From the NCBI RefSeq assembly GCF_041821065.1, contig NZ_JBGUAX010000008.1, positions 186,001 to 250,000 on the forward strand: DNA of 64,000 nucleotides. The letters are read 5' to 3'. Of the stretch, positions 51,973 through 60,369 are shown piece after piece. The number at the start of each line of letters is the position of its first letter. The stretch's first letter is position 1. The DNA comes from Egicoccus sp. AB-alg2. Its GTDB lineage: Bacteria; Actinomycetota; Nitriliruptoria; Nitriliruptorales; Nitriliruptoraceae. The notes beneath the pieces were generated by a model. The model ran no database searches and was not told where the DNA came from. It worked only from the letters and a program-made list of their open reading frames with translations. The translations under genes were made by a program, and so were the position numbers.

Positions 51973-51990
51973 TTCGGTCGATCGACCGAA
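51973..51990. promoter_or_regulatory. 18-base perfect palindrome, probable TetR operator
   Basis: TTCGGTCGATCGACCGAA is an uninterrupted inverted repeat 27 bases upstream of the TetR start. This is typical of an autoregulatory operator for the TetR protein, which would control the hydrolase and downstream genes. Confidence 0.7.
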
Positions 51991-52016
51991 GAACGCCCGA
52001 GAGCATGGGAGCAAGG

Positions 52017-52613
52017 ATGGCACCCGAGCGAGCGCGCTCCCGCCGGACACGGGGCGAGCTGGTGGCGGCCACCGTCGCCTGCCTCGTCGAACGGGGCTAC
52101 GGGCAGCTGTCGACCCGGGCGGTGGCCGAGCGAGCCGGCCTGCCGGTCAGCCAGATCCACTACCACTTCGGGGGCAAGGAGGGGCTGCTGCTGGCGGTGC
52201 TGGACCAGCAGAACGCGCAGCTGCTCGACCGCCAGCGGGCGATGTACGGCACCCAGCTGCCGCTGTGGAAGCGTTGGGCACAGGCCTGCGACTACCTCGA
52301 GGAGGACCTCGCCTCGGGATACGTCCGGGTGCTGCAGGAGCTCATCGCCGTCGGCTGGTCGGATACGGCCGTCGCCGACGAGGTCGGCCGGCAACTGCGC
52401 GGCTGGGTGCAGCTACTGACCGAGGTCGCCGACGAGGCCGCCGAGGTTCTGCGGTTCGACGCCCTGACGCCCCAGCACGTCGCGACGCTCGTCGGGTGCC
52501 TGTTCCTCGGCGCCGAGGAGGTCGAGTTGCTCGGGCTCGGTGCCCCGCTGCAGGCCATCGACGCGCTGCGTGCGCTGGGGGAGCTGTTGCGTCGGGTCGA
52601 GGAGGGGAGCTGA
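52017..52613 (+). CDS. TetR-family transcriptional regulator
   Basis: This 198-residue protein has an N-terminal HTH (about 10-55; LSTRAVAERAGLPVSQIHYHFGGKEGLL) and a helical ligand domain. GGGAGCAAGG lies directly before the ATG; an ATG four codons earlier is possible. It overlaps the next gene by one base (TGATG) and is the first gene of a run reaching 56744 or beyond. It probably represses its own operon through the 18-base palindrome. Confidence 0.87.
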   Translation: MAPERARSRRTRGELVAATVACLVERGYGQLSTRAVAERAGLPVSQIHYHFGGKEGLLLAVLDQQNAQLLDRQRAMYGTQLPLWKRWAQACDYLEEDLASGYVRVLQELIAVGWSDTAVADEVGRQLRGWVQLLTEVADEAAEVLRFDALTPQHVATLVGCLFLGAEEVELLGLGAPLQAIDALRALGELLRRVEEGS

Positions 52614-53923
52614 TGCGTGCCCGGCTGCCGGACGTCGAAGGGTTCGTGGAGCGAGACGGCGTCAAGATCGGCTACGAGCTGTTCGACAACGACGCCCCCA
52701 CGGTGGTGCTGCTGCCCACGTGGTCGATCGTGCACTCGCGTGCCTGGAAGGCCCAGGTCGCCTTCCTGGCCCGCCACTGGCGCGTCGTGACCTTCGACGG
52801 GCGTGGCAACGGCCGCTCGGACCGTCCGGACACGCCCGAGGCCTACGCGGACGCGGAGTTCGTCGCCGACACCGTCGCCGTATTGGACGCCACCGGTACC
52901 GCCCGGGCCGTGCTGGTCGGCTGGTCGCGCGGCGGCAAGTGGGCGGCGTACGTGGCTGGGCTGCACCCCGACCGGGTCCTCGGTGCCGTGCTGTTCGCTC
53001 CTGGGATCCCGTTCACGCCGCACCCCCGGATCACCTCGGAGCGGTTCCTTGGCGACCACGGCCCGGACGCGACGGGTTGGGACACGTTCAGCCTCGCCCA
53101 CTGGCGCCGTGACTGGGCGGGCTTCCTGGCCTTCTTCCACGGCACGGTGTTCCCCGAGCCGCACTCCACCAAGCAGATCGAGGACGCGGTCGCGTGGGGC
53201 CTGGAGACCGATCCCGAGACGATCGCGCTGACGATGGCGAGTCGGCTGCAGGCGACGATCGATCCGGTTGCGGTGCTCGGCGCCGTCCGCTGCCCGACGT
53301 TGGTGGTCCACGCCGAGGACGACGCCGTCAACCCCTATGCATGGGGCGTCCGCGCCGCCGAGCTGGCCGGTGCGACGCTGGTGACGGTCGAGGGTGCCGG
53401 CCACGCGGTGCCGGCACGCGAACCGGTCTTCACGAACCGTCTCCTGCACGACTTCGCACGGCGCGTGACCGACACCGCGGACGAGGCGCCGCGCCGATGG
53501 ACGCGGGGGCCATCGCGACGCAGGCGGGTGCTGTACCTGTCGTCGCCGATCGGGCTCGGTCACGTGCGCCGTGACCTCGCGATCGCCGAGGAGTTGACGG
53601 CGCGGGTCGACGACGTGCAGGTCGACTGGCTGACCCAGGCCCCGGTCACGCAGGTCGTCGCGGACGCCGGCCACCGCGTGCACCCCGCCAGCGGCTGGCT
53701 CGCCAGCGAGTCGGCGCACCTCACCCACGAGGCGGGCGAGCACGACCTGCACGTCTTCGAGGCTTCCGCCGCATGGACGAGATCATGGTCGCCAACTTCC
53801 ACGTCTTCCAGGAGGTCGTGGAGGCCGGGGCCTATGACCTGGTGGTCGCGGACGAGGCCTGGGACGTCGACCTCTTCTGGCACCACGACCCGAGCCTCAA
53901 GCGCGCCCCGCTGGCGTGGCTGA
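52613..53923 (+). CDS. alpha/beta hydrolase fused to N-terminal part of a glycosyltransferase, frameshifted
   Basis: Residues 1-285 are a complete alpha/beta hydrolase: VVLLPTWSIVH forms the oxyanion region, GWSRGG the nucleophile elbow and GAGHAVP the histidine. The chain continues directly into RRVLYLSSPIGLGHVRRDLAIAEEL, an N-terminal glycosyltransferase (MGT-like) domain. Near 53765 the homologous reading leaves this frame (LHVFEA then FRRMDEIM in another), as if one base is missing, and the rest of this frame to 53923 is nonsense. It is either a pseudogene, a sequencing error or a programmed shift. The ATG overlaps the TetR stop. Confidence 0.75.
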   Translation: MRARLPDVEGFVERDGVKIGYELFDNDAPTVVLLPTWSIVHSRAWKAQVAFLARHWRVVTFDGRGNGRSDRPDTPEAYADAEFVADTVAVLDATGTARAVLVGWSRGGKWAAYVAGLHPDRVLGAVLFAPGIPFTPHPRITSERFLGDHGPDATGWDTFSLAHWRRDWAGFLAFFHGTVFPEPHSTKQIEDAVAWGLETDPETIALTMASRLQATIDPVAVLGAVRCPTLVVHAEDDAVNPYAWGVRAAELAGATLVTVEGAGHAVPAREPVFTNRLLHDFARRVTDTADEAPRRWTRGPSRRRRVLYLSSPIGLGHVRRDLAIAEELTARVDDVQVDWLTQAPVTQVVADAGHRVHPASGWLASESAHLTHEAGEHDLHVFEASAAWTRSWSPTSTSSRRSWRPGPMTWWSRTRPGTSTSSGTTTRASSAPRWRG

Positions 53924-54714
53924 CCGATTTCGTCGGCCACCTCCCCGTCGGTGAGGGCGCCCGCGAGGCCATGCTGACCGCTGATCACAACGCCGAGATG
54001 CTGGAGCAGGTCGCGCGCTACCGCCGCGTGCGCGACCGCGCCCTGTTCGTCGGCGACGCCGATGACGTCGTGGCGCACCCGTTCGGACCGGGTCTGCCGA
54101 GCATCCGCGACTGGACGCGGGAGCACTTCGCCTTCACCGGGTACGTCACCGGCTTCGCACCGCCCGACGAGGAGGAGCGCCAGCGCCTGCGTGCGGCGTT
54201 CGGGTTCCGCCCCGACGAGCGGGTGTGCGTCGTCAGCGTCGGCGGCAGCGGCGTCGGCCGGGACCTGCTGCGTCGCGCCGTCGCGGCCTACCCCGGCGCC
54301 GCGCGCGACGTGCCGGGACTGCGCATGCTGGTGGTCACCGGCCCGCGAATCGACCCGACCTCCCTCGACGCACCCGCCGGGGTCGAGGTGCGAGGCTTCG
54401 TGCCCGACCTGCACCGCCACCTCGCCGCCGCGGACCTCGGGATCGTCCAGGGTGGCCTGACCACGACGATGGAGCTGACCGCGGCCCGGCGCCCGTTCCT
54501 GTACTTCCCACTGAAACGGCACTTCGAGCAGCGGATTCACGTCCGCCACCGCCTGGAACGCTACGGCGCCGGCCGGATGATGGAGTACGACGACGCGAGT
54601 CCCGAGGTGCTGGCCGAGGCGATCGCGAAGGAGCTCCAGCGGCCGGTCGACTACCTCCCGGTCGCCACCGACGGTGCGGCCCGCGCCGCCGCCGCGCTCG
54701 CGGAGCTGCTGTGA
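53773..54714 (+). CDS. C-terminal part of the frameshifted glycosyltransferase
   Basis: This 313-residue frame continues the glycosyltransferase begun in the previous ORF. FVGDADDVVAHPFGPG, VVSVGGSGVG and the donor-binding GGLTTTMELTAARRPFLYFPLKRHFEQ are GT-B/UDP-glycosyltransferase features. The first ATG here is only the first in-frame Met and has no Shine-Dalgarno site, so independent initiation is doubtful. Restored, the whole protein would have about 700 residues, hydrolase followed by transferase. It ends in a TGATG overlap with the next gene. Confidence 0.7.
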   Translation: MDEIMVANFHVFQEVVEAGAYDLVVADEAWDVDLFWHHDPSLKRAPLAWLTDFVGHLPVGEGAREAMLTADHNAEMLEQVARYRRVRDRALFVGDADDVVAHPFGPGLPSIRDWTREHFAFTGYVTGFAPPDEEERQRLRAAFGFRPDERVCVVSVGGSGVGRDLLRRAVAAYPGAARDVPGLRMLVVTGPRIDPTSLDAPAGVEVRGFVPDLHRHLAAADLGIVQGGLTTTMELTAARRPFLYFPLKRHFEQRIHVRHRLERYGAGRMMEYDDASPEVLAEAIAKELQRPVDYLPVATDGAARAAAALAELL

Positions 54715-56744
54715 TGCTCGAGATGGGCACGCGTCGCGGCCCCCGCTCCGGCCCGCCGCCGGTGCGTCGGACGACCGTGGGCGAGCCCTTCGCCCCGCGG
54801 TTGGTCGGGCGCGACGCGGAGCTGGCGGCGCTCGTCCGGGCACTCGACGAGGAGGGCCCGAGCGTCACCTTCGTCCATGGGCCGCCAGGCGTCGGGACGT
54901 CGACGCTGCTGGCGGCGTTCGCGGCTGCTGCTGGCCGCCGGGGTGCCGCCGTGCACCTCCTCGACGGACGCTCGGTGGAACCCACGCCGGACGCCTTCCT
55001 GACCGCGTTGGCGGGCGATCGCGAACGGGACCGGCGCCCGGGCCCCGTGCTGGCGCGCCTGGCGGCGCAGGGTCGCTCCGTGCTGGTGCTCGACCACTGG
55101 GAGGCGCTGGGACTGCTCGACGACTGGTTGCGCCACGACGTCGTGCCGGTGCTGCCGGACACGGTGACGGTGGTCGTCGGTGGGGCGCGCCCGCCCGACC
55201 CGGCCTGGCGGGCCTCTGCCGACCGGGTCGCGCCCGTCCGGGTCCTGTCGCTGGGGATGCTGCCGCGCGGGGACGGTCTGCGCCTGCTGCGTGACGCCGG
55301 GGTGACCGGCGAGGCGGCCGAGCACCTCTACCGCCTGACCCGCGGGCTGCCGCTGGCGCTGCAGGTGGCAGCGACGGCGACGGCGCGGACGTCGGCACCG
55401 GACCCGGTGGCCGCGGCGCTGCCGGATGTGGTCGCCACGATCACGTCGGCCTACCTCGACTCCCTCGACGCGGGCACCCGGGCGGGCGTCGAGGCGCTGG
55501 CGGTCGTGCGACGCGGCACCGCCGGCCTGTTGCGGGCACTGCTGCCCGAGGCCGCTCCCGCGCTGGTCGACCGGCTCGCACGACTGCCGTTCGTCGAGGT
55601 CGCCGTGGACGGCCTCGCGCTGCACGAGGCCGTCGCCGGCCCCCTCGCCGCAGCCGTGCGCGCCACGGATCCCGAGCGCTACGTCCGCCACCGCCGCGTC
55701 GCCTGGCGGCACGCGACCAACGGGCTCGCGACGGCACGCCGCGACGAGCGCTGGCGCCACACCGCGGACCTGCTGTACCTGCTCGACCACCCGCTGGTGC
55801 GCGACGCGTTCTTCCCGCCGGCCAGCCCGCACCTACCGGTGTCGGCGGCGACCGCGGCCGACCTCGGCGAGGTGACGTCGATCACCGACGCCCGGCTGCC
55901 GGCCAGCCGTGCTGCCGCCGTGCGCGATGCCGTCGCGGCCGCCCCGGCCGCCGTCCGCGTGGCCCGCGACGGCGGCGGCGGGGTGGCCGGGTTCCTGGTG
56001 GCGCTCGACCGCTCGGCGTTGGCACGCGGCGCCGTGCGCGGCGACGCGGCCGCGCGGGCCGTCCGCGAGCACCTGCGTGCGCGGCCGGTGCCGGCGTCGC
56101 AGGACGTGCTCGTCGTGCTCGCCGCGCTCTGCCGTGCCGAGGGCGAGGCTCCCAACGCCGCCACCGCGGCCCTGTGGCTGGACCTGAAGCGGCTCTACCT
56201 CGACCGGCGGGGCCGGCTCCGTCGGGTCTACGCGGTGGTGGCCGACGCACCGGCCTTCCTGGCCATCGCCGAACCGCTCGGCTTCGCCGTCGCCGGTCCG
56301 CCGGTCCGGTTCGACGGCATCGCCCACCACCTGGCGGTGCTGGACCTCGGCCCGGCCGGGGTCGACGGCTGGCTGGCGCGTCTGGCCGACGAGCAGCTGG
56401 GGCCGGCGCCCGACGCGTTCGTGCTCGACCCGTCGACGTCGACCGTGCGCGTCGGCGGCGGCGATCCGGTCACGCTGTCACCGCTGGAGTTCGGCGTGCT
56501 GGCCCACCTGGTCGCCCGCGACGGTGCGCCGGTCGGCCGCGCCGAACTGATCCGCCACGTCTGGGGTCACTCCTACACGGGCGGCAGCAACGTCGTGGAC
56601 GCGGTCGTTCGCACACTGCGCCGAAAGCTCGGTGGGGCCGGTCGCGTCGTGGGAACGGTGCGCGGGATCGGTTACCGCCTGGAGGTCGCCCACCTCGACG
56701 CCCTCGCCGAAGGGTGGCAGGGACCGGCGGGCGCGACCGGCTGA
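54714..56744 (+). CDS. ATPase-GNAT-winged-helix regulator fusion with altered Walker A
   Basis: This 676-residue protein contains an N-terminal STAND/AAA-like ATPase whose P-loop reads GPPGVGTSTLL near 60: the essential Lys is Thr. LVLDHWEAL is a degenerate Walker B. An acetyltransferase-like middle domain (about 380-540) follows, then a C-terminal OmpR-type winged helix (about 580-660; LSPLEFGVLAHLVARDG, VVDAVVRTLRRKLG, VRGIGYRLE). The order is the reverse of SARP regulators, where the DNA-binding domain comes first. It is translationally coupled to the previous gene. It is likely a regulator, but ATP binding is doubtful. Confidence 0.82.
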   Translation: MLEMGTRRGPRSGPPPVRRTTVGEPFAPRLVGRDAELAALVRALDEEGPSVTFVHGPPGVGTSTLLAAFAAAAGRRGAAVHLLDGRSVEPTPDAFLTALAGDRERDRRPGPVLARLAAQGRSVLVLDHWEALGLLDDWLRHDVVPVLPDTVTVVVGGARPPDPAWRASADRVAPVRVLSLGMLPRGDGLRLLRDAGVTGEAAEHLYRLTRGLPLALQVAATATARTSAPDPVAAALPDVVATITSAYLDSLDAGTRAGVEALAVVRRGTAGLLRALLPEAAPALVDRLARLPFVEVAVDGLALHEAVAGPLAAAVRATDPERYVRHRRVAWRHATNGLATARRDERWRHTADLLYLLDHPLVRDAFFPPASPHLPVSAATAADLGEVTSITDARLPASRAAAVRDAVAAAPAAVRVARDGGGGVAGFLVALDRSALARGAVRGDAAARAVREHLRARPVPASQDVLVVLAALCRAEGEAPNAATAALWLDLKRLYLDRRGRLRRVYAVVADAPAFLAIAEPLGFAVAGPPVRFDGIAHHLAVLDLGPAGVDGWLARLADEQLGPAPDAFVLDPSTSTVRVGGGDPVTLSPLEFGVLAHLVARDGAPVGRAELIRHVWGHSYTGGSNVVDAVVRTLRRKLGGAGRVVGTVRGIGYRLEVAHLDALAEGWQGPAGATG

Positions 56745-56882
56745 CCGACGGCCGCCGCTCGTGCCTCTGCGCGGTGGCCGGCATCTCATCGAATGCTCAT
56801 CCGCGGCGGCCCGCGGCGGGTGAGGCTGAGCGTGGCGCCCGTCAGCGGCGGCCTCCCGCAGCGGATCTCTCCCGGAGTCGAC

Positions 56883-57083
56883 ATGCACGCCGACCTCAAC
56901 CTGCAGACCCTCTGGATCGCGGCCCGACGCGAACGCCTGTACGCGGTGCAGCGGGCGCGGACGCGTCGGCGGCTGCGCTCGTCCCGTCCGCCCCGGCGCG
57001 ACCGACGGCGAGTCTCGCTTCGGCGGCGGGTGCGGAGCCTGCTGCGCTCGCGCCGGCGCGCGCGTCTGGAGCGTGCGGCATGA
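56883..57083 (+). CDS. 66-residue arginine-rich protein
   Basis: The protein opens MHADLNLQTLWIAARRERLYAVQ, a helical start, followed by an extremely basic tail with about 22 arginines. GGAG precedes the ATG and the stop overlaps the next gene start (ATGA), both favouring translation. It is likely to be a nucleic-acid or ribosome-associated small protein. A half-palindrome GGGTGA lies 60 bases upstream. It resembles the 28-residue Arg-rich peptide encoded at 40073 in position and composition only. Confidence 0.62.
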   Translation: MHADLNLQTLWIAARRERLYAVQRARTRRRLRSSRPPRRDRRRVSLRRRVRSLLRSRRRARLERAA

Positions 57084-57805
57084 CGGCGAGTCCCGTGCAG
57101 GTGTCCCCGCTCGTGCGGTTCGCCCCCCGCTTCGTCGGCCCCTTCCCGGGCTGGACCAACGGCGGCGTGATCGCGGGCACTCTCGCCGACCGGCTCGGCG
57201 CCGGATGGCACCACGCCGTCTCGGTACGGATCGAACGGCCCGTGCCGCTCTCGAGCGGGCTCCAGGCCGAGGCGTCCGCCGGACGGGTCGTGCTGCGTGG
57301 TGGCGAGGGGATCCTGGCCACGGCACAGCTCGTCGACGACCCACCGCTGTCACCCGTACCGATCCCGGTGGAGGCCGCACGCGCCACCGCGCCCGTGCTC
57401 GAACCCGCCTCGCATCCGGCCCCGGGCTGCTTCGTGTGCGGACCATCGCATCCGGACGGTCTGAACCTGCAGCCGGGCACGGTCGCCGGCCACGAGGCCG
57501 TCGCGACGGTGTGGGAGCCGGCCGTCGACCTGGCCAGTCCCGACGGCACGTTGCCGCCGCCCGTGGTCTGGGCGGCGCTCGACTGTCCGTCCTGGTACGG
57601 CGCGACCCGCGGCCGGGCAGCCCTGCTGGGCGCCATGCACGGGCGCCAGTTCCGGCCGTTGCCCGCCGGGCAGCCCGTGGTCGTGACCGGCTGGGGCGAC
57701 GGTCGACAGGGCCGCAAGAGCTTCGCCGGTGCAGCCCTGCACACGCCCGGCGGTGAGCTGATCGCCGCCGCCGCATCCATCTGGATCCACCCCCGAGGAG
57801 CCTGA
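57080..57805 (+). CDS. hotdog-fold thioesterase-like protein
   Basis: This 241-residue protein carries CFVCGPSHPDGLNL near 115-128, a signature of tandem-hotdog PaaI-like proteins, and VWAALDCPSWYG in the second half. GKSFAGAALHTPGGELIAAAASIWI closes the second domain. No catalytic residues can be assigned with certainty, so acyl-CoA thioesterase is a guess. It overlaps the arginine-rich gene and is followed two bases later by a methyltransferase gene. Confidence 0.75.
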   Translation: MTASPVQVSPLVRFAPRFVGPFPGWTNGGVIAGTLADRLGAGWHHAVSVRIERPVPLSSGLQAEASAGRVVLRGGEGILATAQLVDDPPLSPVPIPVEAARATAPVLEPASHPAPGCFVCGPSHPDGLNLQPGTVAGHEAVATVWEPAVDLASPDGTLPPPVVWAALDCPSWYGATRGRAALLGAMHGRQFRPLPAGQPVVVTGWGDGRQGRKSFAGAALHTPGGELIAAAASIWIHPRGA

Positions 57806-57807
57806 CC

Positions 57808-58545
57808 ATGTCCACCGAGCCACACGCCGGCGCCGAGCGCGCCACGCCCCGCACCAGCCCCGACCATCCCGCTCAAGGCCCCGCCCCACGCTTCACGGCC
57901 GTCGGCGACGGCGGCTTCGACCACGGCGGCGTCAGCCGCTTCAACGCCTGGTTCTTCGACGCCTTCGACGGCTACATCAACCACATCGCACGACCGCACA
58001 AGCAGGCGGCGTTCGCGGGGTTGCAGGGACCGACCGTCCTGGAGTTGGGGGCCGGCGTCGGCGCCAACCTCGACTACCTGCCCGCCGGGACGCGACTGAT
58101 CGCGGTCGAGCCGAGTCTGCGCATGCACGCCCGGCTGCGAGAGAAGGCGGCGACGGCCGACGTCGAGGTGACGCTGCTCTCGCAGGGAGCCGAGGCGCTG
58201 CCGCTGGACGACGCCTCCGTCGACGAGGTCATCTGCTCGCTCGTGCTGTGCACCGTCGGTGACCCGACCCGGGTGCTGGCCGAGGTCCACCGCGTGCTGC
58301 GACCCGGCGGTCGCTTCCGGTTCGTGGAGCACGTGGCGGCGCCGACGTGGAGTCCGCGCCGGTGGCTGCAGCGCGTCATCCGCCGGCCGTGGGCATGGCT
58401 GTTCGAGGGCTGCACCCTGGACCGTGACACTGCCGCCGCGGTCCGCGCCGCCGGCTTCGCCGAGGTGCAGATCGAACAGCGCCGGTTCCGGCACTCCGCC
58501 TTCGTGCCGGTCAACACCACGATCTGGGGTGTCGCCACCCGGTGA
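57808..58545 (+). CDS. class I SAM-dependent methyltransferase
   Basis: This 245-residue Rossmann methyltransferase has motif I VLELGAGVGANL near 76-87, ICSLVLCTVGDP near 140 and HRVLRPGGRFRFVEH near 155. The architecture suggests the UbiE/METTL7-type group acting on small lipophilic or thiol substrates. GAGGAG precedes the ATG. It sits in a run of four rightward genes (57080-59332) with tiny spacings. Confidence 0.85.
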   Translation: MSTEPHAGAERATPRTSPDHPAQGPAPRFTAVGDGGFDHGGVSRFNAWFFDAFDGYINHIARPHKQAAFAGLQGPTVLELGAGVGANLDYLPAGTRLIAVEPSLRMHARLREKAATADVEVTLLSQGAEALPLDDASVDEVICSLVLCTVGDPTRVLAEVHRVLRPGGRFRFVEHVAAPTWSPRRWLQRVIRRPWAWLFEGCTLDRDTAAAVRAAGFAEVQIEQRRFRHSAFVPVNTTIWGVATR

Positions 58546-58585
58546 GTGCGAGGATCGACGAGGACGAGCCCTGGACGGGACGCGC

Positions 58586-59332
58586 GTGATCGAGTCAGGC
58601 CGTGTGCACGACGCCCATGCCGACGCCTGGGCGTGGGAGGGCCGTGTCCGCGAGCCGTTCGGTGGCGGGAGCGCCCGCCTCGGTGGCCTGCGGCTCATGG
58701 CGAGTGGCCTGCCCGACGCCCGTTGGAACAACGCCGACGTGACCGGACCCGATCCCGACCTGTCGGCCGCGGCGGCCTGGTATGCGGCCCTCGGCGTGCC
58801 GTGGGGGTTGCGGGTGCCCCACGGCCGGGCCGTGTCCGTCGGGACGCCGCTGTTCGTCAAGCGGTGTTTCGCACTCGCGGCCGGTGACGCCCGTTTCGCC
58901 GGCGCGCTGCCCGCCGACGTGGTGGTGCGGCGCGCGGAGCCGACCGACCTGGAGCGTTTCGTCGGCGTCGAGGCGGCGGCCTTCGGTGATCCGCTCGCCG
59001 TCGCCCGGCGCTGGATCGGTCCGGCGTGGGGTGCGCCCGGCTTCGAGCACTGGCTGGGGGAGGTGCGGGGCCGGCCGGCGGCCGTCGCGACGACGGTCAC
59101 GACGGCGGGCGATGCCGGCGGGGCCACGATGGTGACCGGGCTCGGCCGCCTGAGCGGTACGCCGGCGGGTCTGTCGACCGGGCTGCTCCGGCACGTGTTG
59201 GCGTCCCTCGCCGCGACCGCACCGAGGCAACTCGTGCACGTCCACGTCGCACCGGGCGACGACCTCGCGCCGCTGGCTCACCTCGGTTTTCGGGAGTTCG
59301 ACGGGCTGACGGTGCGTGTGGTGGTGGCCTGA
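58586..59332 (+). CDS. GNAT-family acetyltransferase-like protein
   Basis: This 248-residue protein has VVRRAEPTDLERFVGVEAAAFG (about 110-131), which begins a GNAT fold, and a C-terminal region VHVHVAPGDDLAPLAHLGFREFDGLT that ends it. The P-loop between is weakly conserved. The first 105 residues form a second, degenerate GNAT-like half. A GTG start with GGGA was chosen and is uncertain. The substrate is unknown. The gene converges with the EamA exporter gene, 25 bases apart. Confidence 0.72.
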   Translation: MIESGRVHDAHADAWAWEGRVREPFGGGSARLGGLRLMASGLPDARWNNADVTGPDPDLSAAAAWYAALGVPWGLRVPHGRAVSVGTPLFVKRCFALAAGDARFAGALPADVVVRRAEPTDLERFVGVEAAAFGDPLAVARRWIGPAWGAPGFEHWLGEVRGRPAAVATTVTTAGDAGGATMVTGLGRLSGTPAGLSTGLLRHVLASLAATAPRQLVHVHVAPGDDLAPLAHLGFREFDGLTVRVVVA

Positions 59333-59357
59333 CCGGTCCTGCCGGAGCGGGCAGCCG

Positions 59358-60263
59358 TCACCTCGTGCCGTTCCCGGGGCGGCTCGTGCCCACCACCGCG
59401 AGCAGGAGCAGGGTCCCGCCGAGCAGCTGGGAGGGGCGCAGCCGCTCGTGGAGGAACCCGACGGCCAGGGCGGTCGCGGTCAGCGGTTCGAGCAGCGTGA
59501 CGAGCGTGGCGCGCGAGGGCCCGACCGCCTGCAGACCCCGGAAGAAGAGGTGGTAGGCCACCGCGGTGGGCACGACGCCGAGGTAGAGCAGCAGCCCTGC
59601 GGTGGTGAGGTCGACCGTGGCGGAACCGCCGTCGGCCAGGGCGATCGGACCGAGCACGCTGCCACCCAACGCGAACGCGAGTCCGGTGCGGCGTCGTGGG
59701 TCGTCGTCCCGGTCTCCGCCGGCGCGGCCGGTCAGGGCCACCACGGCGTAGGAGACCGCAGCGGCGGTGGCGAAGCCGACACCCGTCCAGGAGCCGGCCG
59801 CGTCGGTGGCATGCACGCCGACGAGGAGGGCGAGGCCGACCAGGGCGAGGCCGGTGTGCGACCAGGTACGTCCGCCCTCGCCGCGCCCGCGAACGGCGTC
59901 GGCGACGCCGACCAGGACCGGGGCGCCGCCCAGTGCGACCAGCGTCGCCGTGGCGACGCCCGCGTGCCGGACGCCGGCGAAGTACCACGCCTGGTAGCTG
60001 CCAAGCCCGATGCCGATCGTGAGGAGCCGTGCGGGTGCGGCGACGCGTGCGAGCCGTCCTGGGGCGGCCGGCGATCGGCCGGCGGCGAGCAGCACCGCCG
60101 CGGCGATGCCCAGGCGCGTGGCGCCGAGCGCGGCCGCGCCCATGCCGCTGCCTGCCTGGACAGCGGCGCCGGCCAGCCCGCCGGTGCCCCAGAGCAGCGC
60201 GGCGGCGACCACCGCGGTCAGCCCGGCGCGGCGGTCGAGCGGTGCGGCCAGTGTGGCAGTCAC
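59358..60263 (-). CDS. EamA/DMT-family transporter
   Basis: This 301-residue membrane protein has ten helices in two EamA repeats: AALLWGTGGLAGAAVQ begins the first and VGFATAAAVSYAVVALTGRA the second. LLEPLTATALAVGFLHERL is the characteristic end of the second repeat. Members export amino acids, metabolites or drugs. AGGAGACGAAG lies just before the GTG. It is the 3'-most of three leftward genes from 61798. Confidence 0.86.
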   Translation of the reverse strand: MTATLAAPLDRRAGLTAVVAAALLWGTGGLAGAAVQAGSGMGAAALGATRLGIAAAVLLAAGRSPAAPGRLARVAAPARLLTIGIGLGSYQAWYFAGVRHAGVATATLVALGGAPVLVGVADAVRGRGEGGRTWSHTGLALVGLALLVGVHATDAAGSWTGVGFATAAAVSYAVVALTGRAGGDRDDDPRRRTGLAFALGGSVLGPIALADGGSATVDLTTAGLLLYLGVVPTAVAYHLFFRGLQAVGPSRATLVTLLEPLTATALAVGFLHERLRPSQLLGGTLLLLAVVGTSRPGNGTR

Positions 60264-60306
60264 CTTCGTCTCCTCGGATGTTCGGCGGCATGGCCGTGGC
60301 GAGCGA

Positions 60307-60343
60307 GGTCCGCCCCCGCCACGGGCGTTGGCGGGGGCGGACC
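60307..60343 (-). terminator. terminator after the DUF3237 gene, 14-bp stem
   Basis: GGTCCGCCCCCGCC pairs perfectly with GGCGGGGGCGGACC around a nine-base loop, 26 bases downstream of the DUF3237 stop on the reverse strand. There is no U-run, as is common in high-GC actinobacteria. Confidence 0.6.
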
Positions 60344-60369
60344 GGGAAACGGAGCGGGCGGGGAGGGGC

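Noticed and set aside
49424-52612. Long open frame of about 1060 codons on the + strand upstream of the alpha/beta hydrolase
   Set aside because: It is antisense to the LAL regulator at 49025-51205, is compositionally extreme (Arg/Pro/Ser), and has no motif; only the part from 52613 is real.
56788-56823. Ninth TCACCC/GGGTGA site before the Arg-rich protein gene
   Set aside because: Only GGGTGA is present; the left arm is CTCATCC at a much longer distance.
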